From positions 62,760,550-62,824,549 of the forward strand of contig OZ024830.1 of the NCBI GenBank assembly GCA_964016985.1: a stretch of DNA of 64,000 nucleotides, read 5' to 3'. The notes under the pieces are model-generated. The model had not been told where the DNA came from. It saw nothing but the letters and a program-made list of their open reading frames with translations, and made no database searches. The DNA comes from Anodontia alba. Taxonomy: Eukaryota; Mollusca; Bivalvia; Lucinida; Lucinidae. A program made the position numbers and the translations under genes. This document shows positions 58,538-64,000 of the stretch, piece by piece (position 1 is the first letter of the stretch; every line of letters starts with the position of its first letter).

Positions 58538-58541
<4 letters not shown>
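58316..58541. other. Short unique AT-rich sequence
   Basis: Nothing is recognised. Confidence 0.5.
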
Positions 58542-58568
<27 letters not shown>

Positions 58569-58660
58569 GTGAGCTTTTGTGATCACTTACCGTCCGTCAT
58601 CGGCGGCGGCGGCGGCGGCGGCGTCGTCGTCGTCTTCCGTCTGGCCATTCACAATCTTGA
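58542..58660 (+). mobile_element. E17: left end of a Helentron-like element, cut by virus-like DNA
   Basis: TTAGCTCACCTGAGCC, GGCTCAAGGTGAGC, GTGATCAC and CACAATCTT match E14 and E16 up to about 58659. The CGTC run is replaced by (CGG)7 and (CGT)4 at about 58598-58635. Beyond CACAATCTT the sequence changes abruptly to GC-rich virus-like DNA. Confidence 0.8.
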
Positions 58661-59060
58661 CCACATTTTTGGTCTCAGGAACATAGGAACACAGCCGGGT
58701 ACCGGCATTTGTCACCTTCCGAACCTTGTGTTCTCGCCCCATTGCGACGTAGGGAGAGGAGATTCGAATGTCGATCAGCCACCCTATCTGTTGTGTGGGG
58801 TCTGCAAATGCCACCCACTTGCTCCCGGTAAACGCCAGCTGGTGGAGCCGTCTGGGGATGGCATATGAAACATCGACGTCGCTCAACTCACCAAGCTTCT
58901 GCGCCCCACCTCCAGCTCGGGTGGTGACCTTTTTTCATGTGTACACCCCGTCTGACAGCTCAAAAGCGTACAGCTGGCCCTCTTCTCCACCCTTGTCAAA
59001 GCCCTCCGTGTCCCCGAGATCGGCTAAAGCCACCCATTTCTGCACTCAAATAGTCGAAAC
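58660..59060 (-). pseudogene. Broken frame with repeated KWVA(L/F)AD motif
   Basis: No family is recognised. Reading leftwards, QKWVALADLGDTEGF lies at about 59045-59000 and GSKWVAFADPTQQ at about 58825-58790, some 70 residues apart. They suggest two copies of one domain. VRKVTNAG and KKVTTRAGG follow each copy at a similar distance, which supports an internal duplication. At least one stop (TGA near 58937) breaks the frame. It lies directly downstream of the penton-like gene on the same strand and could be a virion surface or fibre protein by position only. The last codons run into E17. Confidence 0.4.
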
Positions 59061-59580
59061 CTAAATTTCTGCCACCCGTGTCTAATATCGTGAGCGTCAG
59101 CTGGGAAAGAGGCCCCGATGCCAGCCATTTGTACTGCAAGACTGCAAGAATGGGAATGTCTCTGCCCAACCACCCCCGCACCTTTTGTTCTCGACCGGGA
59201 TGGATTTCAGCAGTGTGGAGGGGCGACCGTTGTGGAGGTTCTCCGACGTACTGACCTCGGCAAGATGCACGCAGATCTCCTGATGGATGATTAGACGATG
59301 AGGCTCGTCTGCAATGTGGCTCTGGCCGGGCTCAAACATCTCTCGAGAGAACCCTAGGAGGTCGGCCAGCCCGCGATTCAGCACCAGGCATTTTTTTTGA
59401 GAAAATCTGCAGGCGGCCGGTTGGGGCATGCAAACTGAATTCAGCACCCAAAGGCCGGAACGCCTCTTTGTCCAGCTCACAGACGTTATAGTACCCTTTG
59501 GGTATGCCTAACACGGTGTGCCCATCAAAGATGCCATTCCCTAACTCAGCGCTGATATTGAGCCAGTGGTGGTAATACAT
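59061..59580 (-). pseudogene. Candidate penton-like minor capsid protein, frameshifted
   Basis: The start codon is at 59580 (MYYHHWLNISAELGNGIFDG). After a shift at the T8 run (59391-59398) the frame reads GLADLLGFSREMFEPGQ, PHRLIIHQEICVHLAEVSTS and PSTLLKSIPVENK, and after another shift near 59140, LSQLTLTILDTGGRNLGF. The order of LLGF, a beta-strand stretch with an (I/V)xxxLA core, LL(K/R)SIPV and a final LxLxIxDxxGxxLxF resembles a protein often found beside capsid genes in animal Polinton-like elements, thought to be the penton or a minor capsid protein. Both the role and the family are inferred from memory. Its start faces the + strand gene at 59660. Confidence 0.45.
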
Positions 59581-59659
59581 GAGCTCTCAGAGAGCGACCT
59601 CCAGCCCCCCACACGCAGTGCCGGGAACAGATGTAAGATAGACCGATTCCCCATTTTGA

Positions 59660-60509
59660 ATGTCGGTGAGTGTGAGGTACATAGTGACCCAAAGCATGGA
59701 CAAGAGGGCCTACTTGTTCAAAAGCTCTGCAACATATCGGGCAGGGGGCCATTTCAAAGAGAAGCAGGCGCTCTCTCTGGCCAGCCAGAAGATTATGGTT
59801 GATGACGAGGGGGGTGACTTTCAGGCCTCTTTCCCAGACATCTTCGCCCAGTACCAGAATCCCCCACTCACCGGGAGCCCCGTCACAACATCAAATAAGG
59901 CTTGGAATTCCTGGAAAACCACTCCTTTAGATTGGTGGCAATGCCAGCTCAATTTCACCCTCTGGTGCGCGAATGCTGGCTGCGGGGTCTCTGCTGATGA
60001 CTATCTCCAAGCTAAAGACCCCCTTCTCTCAGGTCTGTATCGCTTCCATGTCTATTATACGACGAGGCATCTGCTTGTGGAGTGGCTTGTGGACCTACAA
60101 GCGGCTCTGCACCGAGTTCGGAGTGGCACCTACCACTGACTGGAGACAAAAGCAAGACAACTGGTGCCAAGGCCTCGGATCTTGGGGCACGTATATCGAG
60201 CCGTCAGGCACCTACAGGCATGCGCACTACTCCGATGGCCCCTACTTCCAACCCATGGACGCTATCCTCCATAACCGGGATATATCAGGGGCGTGGACGA
60301 TGTTCATTCTCGATAAGACCGCAGGCAAGTCCTTCGAAGAAAAAATCGCAGCACCAGCCGGGACTGATCACAAGGGGCCACCGAGTGACAAACCCACAGC
60401 TGACCCTGCGGGTCATGTTGATCCTGTTGCTGACCTGCAGGGTCAAGAACAACACGCGTCTGGTCGCGCGTCCACCACAAGCCACGAAGAAGAAAAACAG
60501 CTCTCATAG
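59660..60509 (+). pseudogene. Virus-element protein of unknown role, frameshifted
   Basis: The first piece (59660-60139) has FQASFPDIFAQYQN, LNFTLWCANAGCGVS and LLSGLYRFHVYYTTR. The second (entered at about 60065, stop 60507-60509) has YKRLCTEFGVAPTTDWR, GLGSWGTYIEP, DAILHNRDISGAWTMFILD and then a polar tail. CxxxxCGxS, FRFHVYxTxR, YKRxCxEFG and W(T)xFILD recur, in my memory, in proteins next to capsid genes of animal Polinton-like elements, but I know no function. The true N-terminus is uncertain. The gene ends 20 bp from the convergent membrane-protein gene. Confidence 0.5.
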
Positions 60510-60529
60510 CCGCAGGGGTCGGGGTTGGC

Positions 60530-60848
60530 CTAGTGGCGCTTTGGTTTGGGTCTCGCTAGCCAGTACCTTGCGGCCATGAGAAGAAGCGCCCCCACGCTGA
60601 TGACCAAGGCCCACAAATTGTCAGGGAGCCAAGTCGCGGTTTTTCCAAGCGCGCCCAGAAGCCAAGAGACTATTGACCCGATGATGCCAGGCAAATTGGC
60701 CAGGGCATGCCCAAGGGCCTGTAGGTGCTTTTTTACCCACTATTTGACGCCGCCTGGGAGTCGGCGACGGCACTGGCGCACTTCCCCCAACGGTGAGCGC
60801 AAGCAAGAGTGTCGAGATCGCCATGCCGATTGCTGTGAGAATGCTCAC
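60530..60848 (-). pseudogene. Small hydrophobic membrane protein, frameshifted
   Basis: It starts at 60848 with a hydrophobic segment (SILTAIGMAISTLLLALTV). One frameshift near 60745 leads to a frame with LANLPGIIGSIVSWLLGALG and then LWALVISVGALLLMAARYW, followed by a basic tail (ARPKPKRH) and stop at 60530-60532. There are therefore three hydrophobic segments in about 105 residues, a pattern of small virion membrane or vertex proteins in dsDNA viruses. The family is not named. It follows the coiled-coil gene by 36 bp on the same strand. Confidence 0.55.
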
Positions 60849-60884
60849 GATTGTTATCCCTTGTTAGCGGAAGAGAGTTAGAAT

Positions 60885-61880
60885 TCACTCAGCTAGCATC
60901 TTGTCTTCATGGAGGAGCCGCCTGATGTTCTCAAGAATTCTGTTGATCTGGGACCGGAGGGCTTCTTTGTTCGTGGAGAGGGCTTGGAGCCTCGCCTGTC
61001 ACTCGAGCTCGATGTCGGAGAGCTCGCCCTGCAGCTTTTTCATTCGGTCTCGAATCTCTTCTTGAATTTCGATGTCGTCCATTTCTGTCAGTTTTCGATG
61101 CTCCCTGGCCAAGTGCTTCTCGACTTGGGTTTTCTGGTCATCGACATCTGACAGCTTCGCAAGGTTGTTAGCAAGCTCATCTCTCATTCTCGTCATGGCC
61201 TCCCTAACTCCGGCGAGATCTCACGCGACTTCAATTTGCGCATCATTAATGGTCTTCAATGCGGTTTCAACGTCTTCTACGCTTTGACTTGTGGTATCAG
61301 CCACGCCGGAGAGGTCCTTCAGCTCAATGGATTCAGTGTTTTTGGGGAGGGTCTCCTCTGCACTCTGGAGCATTTCCACGGCCTCTTTGCCAAGCCTCCG
61401 TGACACCTCCGATCTATAATCAGTGAGCCCCAGCGATCTCCACAGCGCATATGTGCCACCAGCCCAGTATCTTTTGGCCAGCGTGTCTAGAGCCAGAAAC
61501 GGGAATCCTCCCCTCGTCGCAGCAATGGAGATCTTCTTGTCTTCAGGTGTCCAGTAAAGTGTCTTACCGTCGGGGCTGATCCAGAACTGGCTATAGTCGA
61601 TCCTGCCTTCGGGGTGCAGCCCATAGGTATGGCTTACCTCTTTGTAGAAAGTATCAATCAGGCGCTTCTTCTGGGCCTCGAGCTCTACCTGTCTTAACTC
61701 GTGCTGCAAGTCCTGCAAATTATCCCCGGACACGTTTAGCTGCTGCTGGACGTCAAGCGGTGGCTCCATAGGGGGGACGGGGAGGTCGAAACCATCGTCT
61801 TCTCCAGGCCCGTCAGGGTGGAACGTGGGGTTCTCGAAAGTGACGTCATCCAAAGATGCCTCATTTGAAGGTTGTTGCAT
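60885..61880 (-). pseudogene. Coiled-coil protein of the virus-like element, two in-frame stops
   Basis: The ATG at 61880 opens a single frame of 331 codons to a stop at 60885-60887, broken only by TGA at 61221-61223 and 60999-61001. Residues 1-60 are acidic and disordered in look (SNEASLDDVTFENP; GEDDGFDLPVPP). The middle holds a compact part (GRIDYSQFWISPDGKTLYW, then RGGFPFLALDTLAKRYWAGG). The C-terminal third is heptad-rich (EMLQSAEETL; DELANNLAKLSDVDDQK; IQEEIRDRMKKLQGELSD). By position it may be a virion or scaffold protein; no function is known to me. Both stops are TGA and could each come from CGA by CpG decay. Confidence 0.6.
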
Positions 61881-61895
61881 GGGTTCAAATCCACC
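61881..61895. promoter_or_regulatory. 15-bp gap between divergent starts
   Basis: The coiled-coil gene starts at 61880 (minus) and the capsid gene at 61896 (plus). The capsid start reads CCACCATGG, a perfect Kozak context. Promoter elements for each would have to lie inside the other gene. Confidence 0.55.
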
Positions 61896-63193
61896 ATGGC
61901 TTCGAGCAAATTCGGACACAAGCTTAATCCTTACCGGTGCCTCGGCGAGCCCCTGGAGGTCAAAGGAGTGCGGCAGTCCGTCGTGATTACAAACAACCCA
62001 AGCACGATTCATCAGAATGAACAGCTGCTGGTTCTATTCCCGAACCTCTGCGCGCACAACGTGATCGTTCTAGGGACTGCCCGCCTGACCTTCAGAATCA
62101 CGCTGGTTAGTGAAGATGCGAACTGGACCGTGGTTCAGAACCTGGGCAGCGCCATTGTGAAGAAGACCGTGATCAAGATCTCCGGCAACGAGGTGATTTC
62201 CGTCGACCATAGTGACGTCTGCAACTGTTACGGCGATCTCTGGTAGACGGCCTCGGAGAGGAAAAATGACCAGTACCAAGGCATCAACACGTCTGGTAAC
62301 CAAAACACAACGCGAATTCGCTTCGATGCTGGAAACAAAGATGAGACAGTGGCAGCTGACAAGGCCAACGCCAATGCCTTCGGCAACCGCTTCTACATCC
62401 TGCTTGATTTCAAGCTGTTCGAGAGCCACATGCCGTTCTATCAGGGTGCGCTGGGAGACCGGCTGGAGTACGAAGTGACCTTCAACGACTACAGCCGTGT
62501 GATCCGGGCCACAGGCGATGCCGACGCCTCCTACAGCGTCGGGAACCTAAGTCTGGAGTATAACATGGTCACTCAGCCGCTGGCTCGCATGAAACTAATC
62601 AGTACAACGGCCGCCTCGCGATCCTGTACGACCGGATTCTGAGGCACCGAAAGATTAGCAAAGATAAGAGCGACACCCTCTGGAATATCAACCTCAACAT
62701 GCCCGCCCGCAGCATGAAGGGGGTCTTGATGCTCTTTGAGGATGTTGCCACGCAACAACCCTTTGCTCTCAACACCGAGCCCTTCTATAACCCAAAAATA
62801 ACCAAATGTGAGGTCACCATCGAGGGGATCCCCAACCAGCTCTTCAGTCAGGGGATGCGTGCCTATCAGATGTGGGACAAGGCACTGAAGTTATTTGCAC
62901 CCGGCAGGAAATGCCACCCTGAGGAGGCAGTGGTGGCGAAAGACCTGGCCCTGGCATACGTCTCTCTGGGAGAATTCCTGACAAACAAGTATGCTTTGTG
63001 GCTTGACCTCAGGACAACTGATGATGACCGGCTTCATGGCAGTGGCCGCCGCATAGAGAATGCCAGTGAAGGTGTGATGATCAGGTTGACAAAGAAAGCA
63101 GAGGCCGCCGGCCCTTTGAACATCTATCTCTTCATCATCATGGATGCCCAGCTCAACCTCGAAGATGGCCGCTTCGTCTCAGCTGTTTATTAA
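61896..63193 (+). pseudogene. Double-jelly-roll major capsid protein, disrupted
   Basis: This would form the capsid shell of a small icosahedral dsDNA virus. The frame of about 432 codons starts at the Kozak ATG (MASSKFGHKLNPYRC). It shows beta-rich blocks: NLCAHNVIVLGTARLTF, GNRFYILLDFKLFESHMPFY, GDRLEYEVTFNDYSRVI, then IPNQLFSQGMRAYQMWDKAL and LNIYLFIIMDAQLNLEDGRF. Its length and block order suit double-jelly-roll capsid proteins of Polinton-like viruses and adintoviruses. An in-frame TAG lies at 62244-62246 and one frameshift at about 62590. Otherwise the frame is kept to the TAA at 63191-63193. It overlaps the ATPase start by 29 bp. The fold is inferred from sequence style and from the ATPase next door. 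Confidence 0.7.
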
Positions 63194-63957
63194 TCATCTT
63201 CTGCCCAAGGGCGCCCATTTGGCAATTGTCTGCGGGCAGACAGGATGCGGAAAAACCGTTTTCATCCTGTCTCTGCTCCAAGAAGGCCCCTACCGGGGCT
63301 TCGTTCGACACATCCTGGTCCTGTGCCCCACCATAGAGCACAACAAGACCTACAAGCAGTGCCCCTGGCTCTTGACGGACCCTGAGGTCTACGTTCTAGA
63401 CCCCAGTGAGCGCCTTCACGATTACCTGCGGTCCTTCTACCTGATGTTTAAGGGCGAGCCAACACTTTTTTATAATTGACGACTGCTCGGCCACAAAGGC
63501 TCTGACGAAGAAGAAAGACATGCTGTCAGAGTTAGCCTTCTCGGGCCGCCACGCTGACATAAGCGTCTGGGTCCTCACCCAGAAATACAACTCAGTCCTG
63601 AAGGACTTGCACGAGCAGACGCACTGGGTCGCACTCTTCCACTGCAAGGATCGCGACTCCTTTGAAGACTGCCTGCGGGAGAACGACGTGATACTGACTC
63701 GAGAACAGTGGGCGTTGGTGCGGCAGCAGCTAGCTGAGAGAAAACACTCCAAGCTTCTGTTGAAAACAGATCAGCCTGCTGCTTATGATGACGAAGACCT
63801 TTGGGTCTGCGGCGCTCCCAACTCTATGCGGGGGTGGCGGCCATGTTTCTACCAATCGAAAACCAGCCAAGGTTTATCGCAGACCTTGAGGGCGACCTGT
63901 TTGTCGGACACGCGCTTAGCAGTGCTACCTGCGAGCTCTACCACCGCTAAGGCATGA
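63165..63957 (+). pseudogene. Packaging ATPase (FtsK/HerA type), frameshifted
   Basis: The enzyme would pump the viral DNA into the capsid. It starts at 63165 (MAASSQLFINHLLPKGAHLA). The Walker A box GQTGCGKT lies at 63231-63254, followed by a strand HILVLCPTIEHNKTY. One extra or missing T in a T6 run (63466-63471) shifts the frame directly before the Walker B block, which is read in the next frame as IIDD followed by CSATKAL. Then come ELAFSGRHADISVWVLTQKY (sensor-like strand ending in TQ) and ALFHCKDRDSFEDCLREND. The order Walker A, Walker B, (V/L)xTQ fits the A32/FtsK-HerA packaging family. Where the protein truly ends (about 63830-63957) is unclear. Confidence 0.8.
63843..63950 (+). CDS. 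Short ORF of 35 codons after the ATPase, unknown
   Basis: An ATG at 63843 opens MFLPIENQPRFIADLEGDLF and closes with TAA at 63948-63950. It overlaps the tail of the ATPase frame. It could be the start of the next virus gene cut by a stop, or chance. No family is recognised. Confidence 0.25.
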   Translation: MFLPIENQPRFIADLEGDLFVGHALSSATCELYHR

Positions 63958-64000
63958 TCTTATTAACTGTGAACTACTTATTCACAATGCTGAGGAGCTC

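Larger units (their letters stand above)
58660..64000. mobile_element. Decayed Polinton-like/adintovirus-like element, partial
   Basis: A GC-rich, gene-dense block whose genes lie on both strands and nearly touch, in sharp contrast to the AT-rich DNA to its left. The double-jelly-roll capsid protein plus FtsK/HerA-type ATPase pair defines the morphogenesis module of small dsDNA viruses such as Polintons, adintoviruses and Polinton-like viruses. No polymerase B, integrase, helicase or protease is in view, and no terminal repeat was found. Each main gene carries stops or frameshifts. It is either an endogenous viral relic or a real element read with indel errors. Confidence 0.75.

Noticed and set aside
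58660..64000. Bacterial contamination as explanation for the GC-rich end
   Set aside because: Kozak-type start, the capsid/ATPase pair of eukaryotic Polinton-like type, and continuity with E17 argue against it; an assembly chimera of two eukaryotic or viral molecules is not excluded.

Overview
This window reads as repeat-rich animal nuclear DNA, most likely from a bivalve mollusc. The evidence is a spliced host gene, a tRNA-derived SINE, non-LTR retrotransposons, a mariner, and above all many elements opening with AGCTCACCTGAGC and closing with a GGCC hairpin plus CTCTTGTT. I associate that repeat style, with constant ends around tandem cores, with bivalve genomes. The species cannot be named from the sequence.

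Host gene: five exons on the + strand (30655-30811, 35443-35563, 43161-43227, 49747-49861, 52268-52574) encode a C-terminal part of a DHX37-type DEAH-box RNA helicase (yeast Dhr1 relative, ribosome small-subunit biogenesis). Splice sites and codon phases agree at every junction. The 5' exons and the last exon(s) were not found, so much of the window is probably intron of this gene.

Repeats: I count 17 complete or partial elements (called E1-E17) that share the same ends but carry at least seven unrelated tandem cores (families SF1-SF8; monomers of about 145-343 bp). Their build fits non-autonomous Helentron/HINE- or pearl-like rolling-circle elements. All 17 face the + direction. Nesting is deep: minisatellite > SINE > LINE fragment at 2332-4080; E3 > LINE at 4882-10810; E4 > E5 at 20238-24240; mariner > MITE and E16 at 53402-58315. 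Other elements are an almost complete RTE-like LINE on the minus strand (6900-10447), two 3' fragments of it, a remnant of a second LINE, a 293-bp SINE with a 14-bp target duplication, and a 6.1-kb TTAA-flanked, piggyBac-like non-coding element with nearly identical 158-bp inverted repeats (11474-17566).

Virus-like end: from about 58660 to the window edge the DNA becomes GC-rich and gene-dense. It holds a decayed block of a double-jelly-roll dsDNA virus (Polinton-like/adintovirus-like). The parts are a major capsid protein, an FtsK/HerA-type packaging ATPase, a candidate penton-like protein, a coiled-coil protein, a small membrane protein and two or three frames of unknown role. All the larger genes carry stops or frameshifts. 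No polymerase, integrase or protease lies in the window; they may be beyond its edge. The block begins inside the 5' end of E17 and, if the assembly is right, sits in or just downstream of the helicase gene.
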